Of a DNA stretch of 64,000 nt, positions 48,096 through 59,371 are shown piece after piece. Every line of letters starts with the position of its first letter. Within the stretch, counting starts at the first letter, position 1. The DNA lies in the NCBI GenBank assembly GCA_013151645.1, contig JAADHU010000034.1, positions 1 to 64,000 of the forward strand, read 5' to 3'. Below the pieces are notes generated by a model. The model saw only the letters and a list, made by a program, of their open reading frames with translations. It was not told the DNA's origin and searched no databases. The DNA comes from Gammaproteobacteria bacterium (lineage in GTDB: Bacteria > Pseudomonadota > Gammaproteobacteria > Steroidobacterales > Woeseiaceae). A program made the position numbers and the translations under genes.

Positions 48096-48471
48096 GGTAA
48101 GAGCCGGCCGTAAGCCGGGTTCTGTCGTGGGACAATCATTCATCTGGGACAGCCGTCGCCGACTGCCTCTAGCAACCTACCCGGGAGTCCGCTCGGGACC
48201 GGCGGTGCGACAACGAGGCCGCATACTCCCCTATTTGGTCTTGCTCCCGGCGGGGTTTACCTTGCCACGGCGTGTTGCCACCCGCGCGGTGCGCTCTTAC
48301 CGCACCATTTCAACCTTACCGGCACCCGAAGGTGCTTAGGCGGTATATTTTCTGTTGCACTTGCCATGGGCTCGCGCCCTCCAGGCGTTACCTGGCGCCG
48401 TGTCCGAAGGAGCCCGGACTTTCCTCCACCCGCGTCATTACAACGCGAACGGCGATTGCCTGGCCGACTCT
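48096..48471 (-). ncRNA. rnpB: RNase P RNA, bacterial class A
   Basis: The catalytic RNA that trims the 5' leader of tRNAs. On the minus strand the 5' part reads AGAGTCGGCCAGGC and pairs with GGCCGGCTCTT at the 3' end (helix P1). The universal blocks are present: GGAGGAAAGTCCGGGCTCC (P4 side and CR-I, about 48406-48425), CAGGTAACGCCTGG, AGTGCAACAGAAAATA, GGTAAACCCC, AGCAAGACCAAATAGG, and ACAGAACCCGGCTTA near the 3' end (about 48110-48126). Length of about 376 bases is that of the E. coli and Pseudomonas RNAs. Ends are approximate. Location between mraZ and rsmI is also seen in pseudomonads. Confidence 0.97.
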
Positions 48472-48561
48472 TGCCTTCTCGAACTGCCCAGTTTAGCGCA
48501 TTTGGCTCGGTTTGTGAGTTTGGGCTGTCGGGTTGCGGACACGCGCAGTGAATTCGAGCGC

Positions 48562-49422
48562 TTAGTCTTTCAGGTCCAACATCAAACGGTAGATATCGTT
48601 GCGGGGGTGGTTCGTCACGCGGGCCACGATATCGACAGCCTGCTTGCCTGGAAGGCTTTGCATGAGCTCTTCCAGCAGGGTGCGGACTGAAATGGTGGGG
48701 TCAGCCGATTCATCCGCTTGCGCGCCGTGTATCACCAGTACGAACTCGCCTTTGCGGGGAACGCCGCCCTCCTCCAGAAGCTGCGTCAGGCGGCCGAGGT
48801 CCGCCCGCACGCATTGCTCGTGCATTTTTGTTAACTCACGACCCAGGAATGCTTCTCGGTCTGCGCCGAATACTTCGACCAGATCGGTGAGCGCAGCGTA
48901 TATGCGGTGTACGGATTCCAGGAAAATCATCGTGCGTTGTTCACGGCACAGTTTGTGCAGGACGGCCTGTCTCGCCTCGCGTTTCGCCGGGAGGTAACCT
49001 TCAAAGCAGAAACTGTCGGTCGGCAGACCGGCTACGGAGATCGCGCTTATTACCGCGCTGGGGCCGGGAATGGGTGAAACGGAAATGTCGACCGCGTGAG
49101 CAGCCTGTACCAGCCGGTAGCCCGGATCGCTCACCAGCGGTGTGCCGGCATCGCTCACCAGGGCGACGTTCGAGCCGGATTTCAGTCGCTCAAGCACCGT
49201 GCCGATCACCTTTTCTTCGTTGTGATCGTGCAATGCCATTTGTGCGGTTTTGACCCCAAAATGCGATAGCAATCGCCCGGTGTGGCGGGTATCCTCGGCA
49301 GCAATAAGATCCACGCTCGTTAGCACCTGGCGGGCGCGTGGCGACAGATCGTCGCGGTTGCCGATGGGTGTCGCAACCACAAAGAGTATTCCGCAATCCA
49401 ATTCTGAGGGCACTGTGTTCAC
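48562..49422 (-). CDS. rsmI: 16S rRNA 2'-O-ribose C1402 methyltransferase RsmI
   Basis: A 286-residue SAM enzyme of the tetrapyrrole methylase fold. FVVATPIGNRDDLSPRA, AAEDTRHTGRLL and SDAGTPLVSDPGY are diagnostic. It completes the m4Cm1402 modification with RsmH. The start is uncertain: GTG at 49422 is chosen, with a TTG at 49431 and a GTG at 49413 also possible. It is divergent from lpoA. Confidence 0.94.
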   Translation of the reverse strand: MNTVPSELDCGILFVVATPIGNRDDLSPRARQVLTSVDLIAAEDTRHTGRLLSHFGVKTAQMALHDHNEEKVIGTVLERLKSGSNVALVSDAGTPLVSDPGYRLVQAAHAVDISVSPIPGPSAVISAISVAGLPTDSFCFEGYLPAKREARQAVLHKLCREQRTMIFLESVHRIYAALTDLVEVFGADREAFLGRELTKMHEQCVRADLGRLTQLLEEGGVPRKGEFVLVIHGAQADESADPTISVRTLLEELMQSLPGKQAVDIVARVTNHPRNDIYRLMLDLKD

Positions 49423-49453
49423 TTTTCTCAACGTTCCGCGGGAATCTTGCTAC

Positions 49454-51406
49454 ATGATACTGATGTTACAGAAACTGACACGTACGGCGCTTGTTTTGAT
49501 GACAGCGATTACCCTGCTGGGTGGCTGCGCTGTCACGAATTTTTCTGGAATACCAGGAGGTCAATCGGAACAGCGGGCCGCAAATCTGGCACTGCAGGGC
49601 CGCCATGACGATGCTGCGGCAATGTACATCGGCATGGCCAGCGGTGCCTCCGGGCAGCAGCGAGATCGCCTCACACTCCTCGCCAGCGAGCAATGGCTGG
49701 ATGCCGGCGACGGCCGACGAGCGCGCAGCGCGATGCGCGATGTAACTCCCCCTTCTACGGGCGAGCTTTTGTGGTTATGGAATAGCAACAATGCGGCCAT
49801 CGATCTGTGGAACGGCAAACCAGACCAGGCGCTGAGCATACTGGACGCGATGAGTGCCCGGCCATTGCCGCTGAAACACCGCTTGCGCGTCGAAGCGCTG
49901 CGTGCCGATGCCTGGTTCCAGAAAAATGAGCCGCTGCGTGCGGTTCAATTGTATATGCAGCGCGAACAATGGCTGGGCAGCCGTCAGGAAATGTCGGATA
50001 ACCGCCAGCGGCTGTGGGCAGGACTTCGGGTGAGCAGCGTCCGCAGCTTGCGGGACGCCAGCAACATCGCATCAGATCCGATCAGCCGTGCGTGGCTGAC
50101 GCTCGGCGCGCTGGCCGTATCGACCGGACAACAAGGTATCGGCTGGAGCAACGGCGTTCTCCGTTGGCAGGAAATCAATACCGGACACCCGGCGATGTCG
50201 ATTGTTGCGAAGCTCGATCTACCCGAGAGAGGATTACAGGACTTCCCTCGACAGATCGCCTTGCTGTTGCCCCTCAGCGGGCAAAACGGGACGGCCGGGA
50301 GTGCCGTCCAAAACGGATTTTTCGGTGCCTATTACTCAGCCGTTGGCGGGCTTGGCGGAGCGCAGACGATTCGCGTCTATGACGTGGCGGCGACCGGCGG
50401 TGCTCAAGCGGCCTACGAAAAAGCCGTCAATGATGGCGCTGACTTTGTCGTTGGACCGTTATTGCGCGGCTCCGTCAACGACATCGCAACTGAAGCCCTC
50501 TTACCCGTTCCCGTGCTGACACTTAATAACGTTCGGAACGACGTTTACGCGCCGCCGGGAATGTACCAGTTCGCACTATCGCCGGAAGACGAGGCAATCT
50601 CCGCCGCGCAGAGAGTTGTCGCCGACGGCAAAATGCGTGCGGTTGCTCTGATCCCCGACAACGATTGGGGCAGACGCCTGTTAACAAGCTTCGCCACCGA
50701 GCTCGAATCTCGCGGTGGCACGCTGCTGGAATACCGCAATTACACACCACGTGATCAGGATTTTTCGTTCGAGATCGAGAACCTCATGGGCCTCGCGCAA
50801 AGCGCGCAACGCTATCAGCGCCTTCGCGCGAATATCGGCGGACCGCTGCAATTCGACCCGCGCCGGCGGGAGGATGCCGAAGTGGTATTTCTTGCGGCGG
50901 CGGCGCCGGTCGGCAGACTTCTTAAATCACAGCTCAAGTTTCACTACTCGGGCGACTTGCCCGTTTATTCCACCTCACGAATCAATGCGATGGATGGACG
51001 GTCAAACTCCGATCTCAATGGCATCATGTTTGCCGATACGCCCTGGGTCATCGCACCGCAGTCGTGGATTGCCGAACTACCCGAGCTCTATGACGAGTAC
51101 TGGCCGGGCGAACGACGCCTCGGCCGGCTGCACGCGATGGGTTATGACGCTTACCAACTGGTCGCCGAACTGTTTGTTACCCGAACCGGCTCGATGGCTG
51201 AGATCAATGGCACCACAGGACGATTGTCTCTTGATGACACTGGCCAGGTGCATCGTGAACTGGCCTGGGCCATATTTGAACGTGGCGTGCCCGTTCCGTT
51301 ACCTGAACCGATTCGACCGGAAGAGCAAACCGGTCGTGAAGGATTGTCTGGCGAATCATTGCCCGAGCAACCTGCCTCATGGGCCCATCCGACCCAAGAA
51401 CTGTAG
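49454..51406 (+). CDS. lpoA: Penicillin-binding protein activator LpoA
   Basis: A 650-residue outer-membrane lipoprotein. Signal peptide with lipobox LLGGC (Cys25). The N-terminal half is alpha-helical with TPR-like repeats (AANLALQGRHDDAAAMY onward); the C-terminal half (about 265-620) has a periplasmic-binding-protein fold beginning IALLLPLSGQNGTAGSAVQNGF. In E. coli LpoA activates PBP1a. The rsmI-lpoA-yraN-diaA arrangement confirms the call. A proline- and glutamate-rich tail ends the protein. An ATG at 49463 is an alternative start. Confidence 0.93.
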   Translation: MILMLQKLTRTALVLMTAITLLGGCAVTNFSGIPGGQSEQRAANLALQGRHDDAAAMYIGMASGASGQQRDRLTLLASEQWLDAGDGRRARSAMRDVTPPSTGELLWLWNSNNAAIDLWNGKPDQALSILDAMSARPLPLKHRLRVEALRADAWFQKNEPLRAVQLYMQREQWLGSRQEMSDNRQRLWAGLRVSSVRSLRDASNIASDPISRAWLTLGALAVSTGQQGIGWSNGVLRWQEINTGHPAMSIVAKLDLPERGLQDFPRQIALLLPLSGQNGTAGSAVQNGFFGAYYSAVGGLGGAQTIRVYDVAATGGAQAAYEKAVNDGADFVVGPLLRGSVNDIATEALLPVPVLTLNNVRNDVYAPPGMYQFALSPEDEAISAAQRVVADGKMRAVALIPDNDWGRRLLTSFATELESRGGTLLEYRNYTPRDQDFSFEIENLMGLAQSAQRYQRLRANIGGPLQFDPRRREDAEVVFLAAAAPVGRLLKSQLKFHYSGDLPVYSTSRINAMDGRSNSDLNGIMFADTPWVIAPQSWIAELPELYDEYWPGERRLGRLHAMGYDAYQLVAELFVTRTGSMAEINGTTGRLSLDDTGQVHRELAWAIFERGVPVPLPEPIRPEEQTGREGLSGESLPEQPASWAHPTQEL

Positions 51407-51750
51407 GTGGAGAGGCCGAGCAAATAGCACTGGACTATCTGCGCGCCCGAAAACTCCGCCTGATCGCGAGAAATTTCTGTTGCCGCGTCGGTGAAATCGA
51501 CCTTGTCATGGAAGATGGACATTGCCTGGTATTTGTCGAAGTCAGATACCGAAAGCCCAATCGTTTCGCATCGGCCGCGCTCTCGGTTAACCTCCGTAAG
51601 CAACGCAAACTCATCAAGGCGGCATCCTTTTTCCTCTGTCGTAATGCCCACCTGGCGGACCGCGTCATGCGCTTCGACGTTGTCGCTCTGGACGGTCCAT
51701 CCGAATCAAAATCCACGTTACAATGGTTACAGGATGCATTCAGACCCTGA
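51379..51750 (+). CDS. yraN: UPF0102 (YraN) endonuclease-like protein
   Basis: A 123-residue protein with a restriction-endonuclease-like fold. GEIDLVMEDG and VFVEVRYRK give the Asp and Glu-x-Lys-like active-site pattern; GGEAEQIALDYLR is the N-terminal helix. The function is unproven; the family has been proposed to process DNA or Holliday junctions. It overlaps the lpoA 3' end by 28 bases in another frame, so it is likely cotranslated. Confidence 0.9.
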   Translation: MGPSDPRTVGGEAEQIALDYLRARKLRLIARNFCCRVGEIDLVMEDGHCLVFVEVRYRKPNRFASAALSVNLRKQRKLIKAASFFLCRNAHLADRVMRFDVVALDGPSESKSTLQWLQDAFRP

Positions 51751-51777
51751 CTGCGCGTTGGGGTGAAATCGAGTTAG

Positions 51778-52383
<606 letters not shown>

Positions 52384-52549
52384 CAGCCCTGTGGGCGCGT
52401 GTCGTGGGATCGTGGTAACCGGTTCCGCTTTTAGCGGTCAAACCTTTACCGACGAAATATCGGCCCGGCCGACATAATTCACGATTGTCCAGGAGGCTCG
52501 GCATCAGCGCAGTACGATGGCCGCTGCAGCTTCGAGAACTTGACTAAAC
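52384..52549. other. Convergent diaA-sspB intergenic region
   Basis: A small hairpin CCGCTTTTAGCGG (about 52425-52437) stands between the two 3' ends and might serve as a weak terminator. The outer-membrane lipoprotein gene yraP/dolP that follows diaA in enterobacteria is absent. Confidence 0.3.
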
Positions 52550-52951
52550 TTATCTGACCAGCTTGAGGTGGGAACGACTGTTTCGAGCCGCATCGGTATC
52601 GTCTTGCGGCTCTGGCGGTTCCGGTTGATCCGTTCCCTGCGAGAAGATCATGCCCTGGCCGGTTTCCTTGGCATAGATTCCCAGCACCGCGCTGACGGGT
52701 ACCCAAACGTCGAAAGGCACGCCGCTAAATCTTGCCCGAAAACTGATCGAACCATTGGCCAGTTTCAGATTGTGGGCAGCCGATTCGCTGATATTGAGAA
52801 TGATCTTGCCGTCTTTTACGTGCTCGGCGGGTACGGTAACGCCCTCCAGCGATACATCGACAACGATGTGCGGGGTATGACCGCTATCGCCCATCCATTC
52901 GTGCATGGCTCGAATCAGGTAGGGGCGTTTTGATCGGCTCGAATTGCTCAA
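52550..52951 (-). CDS. sspB: ClpXP adaptor SspB
   Basis: A 133-residue protein that delivers ssrA-tagged proteins to ClpXP. KRPYLIRAMHEWMGDSGHTPHIVVDV and FSARFSGVPFDVWVP-like blocks (FRARFSGVPFDVWVPVSAV) form the dimer fold. A flexible acidic linker ends in SHLKLVR, which resembles the ClpX-binding tail of E. coli SspB (LRVVK). Start is TTG with AAGG about 9 bases upstream; no ATG or GTG is available nearby. Last gene of the petABC-sspAB run. Confidence 0.93.
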   Translation of the reverse strand: MSNSSRSKRPYLIRAMHEWMGDSGHTPHIVVDVSLEGVTVPAEHVKDGKIILNISESAAHNLKLANGSISFRARFSGVPFDVWVPVSAVLGIYAKETGQGMIFSQGTDQPEPPEPQDDTDAARNSRSHLKLVR

Positions 52952-53007
52952 CGGTCGGGCCTTTTAGGCTGCTTGATTAAAACTCCAACAAGTTGATATT
53001 GCTGGAA

Positions 53008-53637
53008 TCAGAGGCGCATTTCCTGCTCAAGTTCGGTCAGGCTCTCCTGAAAAGAGGGACGATCGAAGACGCGCTTCATGTAGTTTTCGATCGGTTCAGC
53101 CTGTGCGCCCAGATCGATTCCGTAAACCGGCAGCCGCCATAGTATCGGCGCAATACTGCAGTCAACCAGCGAAAAATCTTCGCTTAAGAAAAAGCGCATT
53201 GCTGCGAACAGCTCAACGCTGGCGAGAATACTTTCGCGCAACATCTTCTTCGATTTAGCCGGCAGCTTGCGATCACCTTCTGCATCGAACTGCTCGGCAA
53301 GCTGGTACCAGTCCGTTTCAATTCGGAACAATGCCAGGCGGAATTTTGCACGAGTCACCGGATCAACCGGCATGAGGGGTGGGTGCGGAAAACGCTCATC
53401 GAGATATTCGATGATGACGCGGGAGTCGTATAACACCAGATCCCGGTCAACAAGCGTCGGCACCGTATGGTAGGGATTCAGGTCCATCAGGTCTTCCGGC
53501 AATTCCGGACCATCAACGCTGGCGACCTCAATATTGATATTCTTTTCAGCCAAAACGAGTCTCGTTCGATGGCTGTGAATACAGGTTGGCTTCGAGAACA
53601 AAGTCATAACAGATCGTCGATTGGCAATAACTGCCAT
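53008..53637 (-). CDS. sspA: Stringent starvation protein A
   Basis: A 209-residue glutathione-transferase-fold protein that binds RNA polymerase. The N-terminal thioredoxin-like domain has LFSKPTCIHSHRTRLVLAEK and LNPYHTVPTLVDRDLVLYDSRVIIEYLDERFP; the C-terminal helical domain follows. SspA affects stationary-phase and stress transcription. Ribosome site AAGGGGA precedes the ATG. The petC-sspA-sspB order is conserved in gammaproteobacteria. Confidence 0.94.
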   Translation of the reverse strand: MAVIANRRSVMTLFSKPTCIHSHRTRLVLAEKNINIEVASVDGPELPEDLMDLNPYHTVPTLVDRDLVLYDSRVIIEYLDERFPHPPLMPVDPVTRAKFRLALFRIETDWYQLAEQFDAEGDRKLPAKSKKMLRESILASVELFAAMRFFLSEDFSLVDCSIAPILWRLPVYGIDLGAQAEPIENYMKRVFDRPSFQESLTELEQEMRL

Positions 53638-53706
53638 AGCAATGTCCCCTTGGAACAGTTAGTTAATTCGCAAATTTCGGAATGCCGACCAGCGGCCGTT
53701 ATCGTG

Positions 53707-54450
53707 CTATTTCGGTACGTCTTTCCAAATGTCTTTGTACAATTTCCACGACACGAACAGGAAAAAACTCAGGAACAACAAAACCCAAACACCCAGTACC
53801 CGTCGTGTGCGTCGAATCGGTTCGCTGATGTATTCCAGAAAATTGACGGTATCGCGGACAAATTCGTCAAATTCTTCCGTCGACATACTGCCGGTCGATA
53901 CCGTTTCGAAGCGATCAAAGACATGCGACGCTGCACCTTCGCTACCGGCCTCGCCCTCAACATAGACAGCGCGTTGATAGCCCTGAAGTTCCCACAATAC
54001 ATCTGGCATGCTCGTCCCGGCAAGATACAAATTATCGACACCGGTTGGGCTATCCGGATCCAGGTAGAAGCCTCGCAGGAAATTGTAAATATAGTCCGTG
54101 CCCTTGGCACGAGCTATCAGCGACATATCGGGTGGTGGCTGGCCGAACCAGCTTTTAGCCGCTTCGAGAGGCATCGACGCCTGAATCGTCTCAGACGATC
54201 GTTCCGCATTGAACATCAGGTTATCGATGAGCTGATCCTCGCTCAGTTCCAGGTCACGCCCAATACTATTGTAGCGAACGTATTTGGCTGAATGACAGCC
54301 TGCGCAGTAACTCATGAAATTACGCGCACCTCGTTGCAGCGATGCGGTGTTATCCGGATCGTTGCCAGCCTTTTCAAGCTCGATTTCACCACCCGCCGCG
54401 AACGCATTCGCGCCGATCATCAAAATCGCCAGGCATGTTAGTGATTTCAT
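53707..54450 (-). CDS. petC: Cytochrome c1 of the bc1 complex
   Basis: A 247-residue protein. Sec signal peptide (about 1-18), covalent heme site CAGCH near 47-51, and a C-terminal membrane anchor (VLLFLSFFLFVSWKLY). The Met axial ligand is probably in the C-terminal part of the globular domain. I chose the ATG at 54450, which has GGGTGAG just before it and lies after the petB stop; the ATG at 54462 overlaps petB. Confidence 0.95.
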   Translation of the reverse strand: MKSLTCLAILMIGANAFAAGGEIELEKAGNDPDNTASLQRGARNFMSYCAGCHSAKYVRYNSIGRDLELSEDQLIDNLMFNAERSSETIQASMPLEAAKSWFGQPPPDMSLIARAKGTDYIYNFLRGFYLDPDSPTGVDNLYLAGTSMPDVLWELQGYQRAVYVEGEAGSEGAASHVFDRFETVSTGSMSTEEFDEFVRDTVNFLEYISEPIRRTRRVLGVWVLLFLSFFLFVSWKLYKDIWKDVPK

Positions 54451-54454
54451 AAAC

Positions 54455-55705
54455 TCACCCATGATAGACCACCCTGTCAGGGACCGGTTTAGTCTTGTCG
54501 ATTGTCGTGTAGTACGGCATTAAGAGGAAGAATGCGAAATACACCACCGCAAAAATTCTCGCCCAGAATACGTAAACAGGTTCCGCTGGCTGCACGCCCA
54601 GCCACCCCAGCGTGAAGAAACTGATCACAAACAGTGTTAACGCCATCTTGTAGATCCAGCCGCGATAGCGAATCGAGCTGACCCGCGAACGATCCAGCCA
54701 CGGCAGGAACATGGGTAACAACACGGCGGTAGCGAATAATATAGTGCCCCAAAGCTTGTTGGGAACCGCTCTGAGAATCGCGTAAAACGGCGTGAAGTAC
54801 CAAACCGGCGCAATGTGTTCAGGCGTTACCTGCATATTTGCCGGTTCAAAATTGGCGTGTTCAAGAAAATAACCGCCCAGGTCGGGCGCGAAGAACATCA
54901 CCGCTGAAAATATCATCAAGAAAATGATGATTGCAACCAGATCCTTGGCGGTGTGATACGGATGAAAAGCCACTCCATCCAGGGGTATGCCATCAGGTCC
55001 CTTTTTCTTTTTGATCTCAATGCCATCCGGATTGCTCGAACCGACCTCATGCAATGCCACAATGTGCACAAAAACAAGCGCAATCAAAGCCAGTGGAATA
55101 ACAATCACGTGCAACGCGAAAAACCGATTTAGCGTGATGTCGGAAATCGAATAGTCGCCGCGGATCAATTCGACCAGCGCGTCACCCACAAACGGTATGG
55201 CGCCAAAAAGAGAAATAATGACCTGCGCACCCCAGTAGGACATTTGTCCCCACGGCAGTAAGTAACCGGCGAATGCCTCTGCCATCAGTGCCAGGAAAAT
55301 CAACATGCCGATGATCCAGACCAACTCGCGCGGTTTTCGGTATGAACCGTAGAGCATGGCGCGGAACATGTGCATATAGACGACGATGAAAAAGAAGGAG
55401 GCACCGGTCGAGTGCATGTAACGAATCAGCCAGCCCCACTCAACATCCCGCATGATGTATTCGACGGACGCAAACGCCTCCGTCGCATCAGGCTTGTAGT
55501 TCATAGTCAGGAAAATACCGGACACGAGTTGCATCACCAGCACGAACATCGACAGCACGCCAAACACATACCAGAAATTGAAATTCTTCGATGCATAGTA
55601 TTCAGTGACGTGATACTTCATCGTTTCCGTGAACGGGAAACGATCGTCGATCCATTTCATGAAACCGCCCTGCGGTGTACCTATTTCTGACTCGATGCGG
55701 GCCAT
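54455..55705 (-). CDS. petB: Cytochrome b of the bc1 complex
   Basis: A 416-residue protein with eight membrane helices that binds hemes bL and bH. The four heme histidines lie in HSTGASFFFIVVYMH and HVIVIPLALIALVFVH. The Qo-site motif reads PVWYF rather than the PEWY of mitochondria and alphaproteobacteria. It is a full-length cytochrome b with no split. Start overlaps the petA stop by one base (TAATG). Confidence 0.97.
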   Translation of the reverse strand: MARIESEIGTPQGGFMKWIDDRFPFTETMKYHVTEYYASKNFNFWYVFGVLSMFVLVMQLVSGIFLTMNYKPDATEAFASVEYIMRDVEWGWLIRYMHSTGASFFFIVVYMHMFRAMLYGSYRKPRELVWIIGMLIFLALMAEAFAGYLLPWGQMSYWGAQVIISLFGAIPFVGDALVELIRGDYSISDITLNRFFALHVIVIPLALIALVFVHIVALHEVGSSNPDGIEIKKKKGPDGIPLDGVAFHPYHTAKDLVAIIIFLMIFSAVMFFAPDLGGYFLEHANFEPANMQVTPEHIAPVWYFTPFYAILRAVPNKLWGTILFATAVLLPMFLPWLDRSRVSSIRYRGWIYKMALTLFVISFFTLGWLGVQPAEPVYVFWARIFAVVYFAFFLLMPYYTTIDKTKPVPDRVVYHG

Positions 55706-56292
55706 TACGCTGCTCCCGTACTGTCGACGCCAACCAGGACGACGTCGTTTTGGAGGTATCGATACGGCGGCACGACTAAATTGGTCGGCGCTGGTACGCC
55801 TTTATATACGCGACCGGCCAAATCAAAACGTGAGCCATGGCAAGGGCAATAGAAACCGCCAAACCAGTCATCTGCCGGACCCACATCAAATTCGGTCAAA
55901 GGAATACAGCCCAAATGTGTACAGGCGGCCTGAATCACCAGGAATTCCGGCTTGACGGAGCGAAATTCGTTCGCCGCATAGTCAGGTTGCTGTTCGACAA
56001 CCTCCGAATTCGGGTCACGAAGAAAACCGACCGATTTCTGTAGCCGGCCAAGCATTGCCTCGGAGCGACGCAGGACAAACACTAGTTTTCCACGCCACAC
56101 GATACGAATCATTTCACCCGGCTCCAATGAGCCAACGGCCACTTTAACCGGCGCACCTTGTGCCTGGGCACGCGCGCTCGGCTTCAGCGATGACAGGAAA
56201 GGAATGGCCGCCATTGCTATGCCGGCGCCACCAGTCACGGCAGTCGCAACTGCCAGGAAATGACGTCTGTTGCGATCAACGTCTTCGGTCAT
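55705..56292 (-). CDS. petA: Rieske iron-sulfur subunit of the bc1 complex
   Basis: A 195-residue protein. Tat-like N-terminus [12 protein letters not shown] with one membrane helix, then the Rieske domain with CTHLGC near 125 and CPCHGS near 147, which bind the 2Fe-2S cluster by two Cys and two His. Oxidises quinol and passes electrons to cytochrome c1. First gene of the petABC operon. Confidence 0.97.
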   Translation of the reverse strand: MTEDVDRNRRHFLAVATAVTGGAGIAMAAIPFLSSLKPSARAQAQGAPVKVAVGSLEPGEMIRIVWRGKLVFVLRRSEAMLGRLQKSVGFLRDPNSEVVEQQPDYAANEFRSVKPEFLVIQAACTHLGCIPLTEFDVGPADDWFGGFYCPCHGSRFDLAGRVYKGVPAPTNLVVPPYRYLQNDVVLVGVDSTGAA

Positions 56293-56357
56293 TAGTCACT
56301 CCATACTCCGTTTGCATTCGAAAATTCAATCAAAACACGTCCAGCCGATTACGCCCG

Positions 56358-56380
56358 GATCGGAGTCTTTCGATCCGATC
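56358..56380. other. Hairpin in the petA leader region
   Basis: GATCGGA (56358-56364) and TCCGATC (56374-56380) are a perfect 7-bp inverted repeat with a 9-base loop, about 65 bases upstream of the petA start. It might be an operator for a dimeric regulator or an mRNA hairpin; nothing in the sequence decides. Confidence 0.45.
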
Positions 56381-56581
56381 TGACCCAGGCTTCTGTTGAC
56401 TCGTCTTTTGCTGGCCTCTCTTTGCTTCGGCGATTTATTACTTTTAGTGAATATCGTTAGATTTGCAGCTACACCGATTTCCCGTCAGGATGAACGCTAG
56501 GAAAATGGGTGCAAAGCCAGCGAGGCATTATACACGGGGCTTCTGCTTATTGGCTAGCCAAAGCGTAACGAGAAATACAAA

Positions 56582-57655
56582 GTGTCAGCAATCAGGCCCA
56601 CATTATTATTTCTGCTGCAATCGGTCGTCGTCGGATTGGCCGTCGCATTTGTCGTGGTGCTCATCCGCCCGGAGCTGCTGCCGGTTCTGGATCCGTCGAT
56701 CAATGGCGGCCAGCCGGCCAGTTATGCGGACGCGGTGGATAAAAGCGCGCCGGCCGTTGCCAGCATTTATACGCGTCGTCTGGTCCCGGATCCCACTTAT
56801 CCGCCGATTTCCGAGCAATTCCGACTGAATACCAGCCTGGGCTCCGCGGTCATCATTGATCCGGACGGATACCTCGTCACCAATTATCATGTTATCGCCG
56901 ATGCCGCCGAAATCCGCGCACGGCTCGCCGACGGTCGAATTGCACATCCGGTCGTCGTCGGCTTCGATGCCGAAACCGACCTGGCACTATTGAAAGTCGA
57001 TATGGGACCGCTACCCGCCATACCGCTGGGCCGGTCAGACCAACTACGCATCGGTGATGTTGTGCTGGCGATTGGCAACCCTTACGGCCTGACCAAAACC
57101 GTCACTCAGGGCATTGTCAGTGCGACGGGACGCGGTTTGCTACAGCTGATGACCTTTGAAAATTTCATTCAGACGGATGCGGCGATTAATGAAGGCAATT
57201 CGGGAGGTGCTCTGGTTAATAGCCTCGGCCAACTGGTGGGCATCAACACAGCCGTCCTCGCACAGGATGCGGGTACCGAAGGTATCAGTTTCGCCATACC
57301 GGTCGATCTCGTACGGGGCGTAGTCGATGCCATCAAGAAAAATGGCCGGGTCATTCGCGGCTGGGTCGGACTGGAAACGGATGATCTGGCGCCCGTCGAT
57401 GCGGAAAGACTGGGCCTCGATCCCGATATCGGTATTTTGCTGACGCGCGTATTCGACGATGGGCCGGCCGCCCTCGCCGGCCTGTTGCGTGGCGACGTTA
57501 TTCTCTCAATCAATGGCGAAGCCATACACTCCCGCCAGCAAGCTCTCCTGATTGTGGCAGGTCAAAACCCGGGTGACGACGTGCAAATCAACGGCTGGCG
57601 CGAGGGTCAACGATTTCGTGCCACGCTTGCGGTGAGCGAGCGGCCGTCGGAATAA
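56582..57655 (+). CDS. degS: DegS-type periplasmic serine protease
   Basis: A 357-residue HtrA-family protease. One N-terminal membrane helix (about 7-27) anchors it; protease domain with His in TNYHVIAD, Asp in ETDLALLKV and Ser in NEGNSGGAL; one PDZ domain (about 255-350) with GWVGLETDD. One PDZ and a membrane anchor favour DegS/AlgW, the sensor that begins cleavage of the anti-sigma-E factor upon outer-membrane stress, over DegP. Start is GTG. Convergent with murA. Confidence 0.85.
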   Translation: MSAIRPTLLFLLQSVVVGLAVAFVVVLIRPELLPVLDPSINGGQPASYADAVDKSAPAVASIYTRRLVPDPTYPPISEQFRLNTSLGSAVIIDPDGYLVTNYHVIADAAEIRARLADGRIAHPVVVGFDAETDLALLKVDMGPLPAIPLGRSDQLRIGDVVLAIGNPYGLTKTVTQGIVSATGRGLLQLMTFENFIQTDAAINEGNSGGALVNSLGQLVGINTAVLAQDAGTEGISFAIPVDLVRGVVDAIKKNGRVIRGWVGLETDDLAPVDAERLGLDPDIGILLTRVFDDGPAALAGLLRGDVILSINGEAIHSRQQALLIVAGQNPGDDVQINGWREGQRFRATLAVSERPSE

Positions 57656-57695
57656 CCTTCATTCGGCAATCGGCTGCGACGGCTGTTTCAGATTC

Positions 57696-59214
<1,519 letters not shown>

Positions 59215-59371
59215 CGAACATCCTCTGGGACCTGAGTAACAGCAGTGTAACAAAATCAGCCAGTGTCCAACGCAATGCGCCGATTGTGTATTATTGGCGA
59301 CCCGGCCCGATTTCCGGCGATGCTCAGTCATGCGACTGCGGCTTGCCCGGCCACTAACAGACTTTATTAAT

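Noticed and set aside
47953-48690. Several open reading frames on the plus strand over 47953-48690.
   Set aside because: They lie over the RNase P RNA gene, whose conserved blocks explain the sequence.
56500-56540. Possible degS promoter with TATACA at 56529.
   Set aside because: No acceptable -35; recorded here only as a weak lead.
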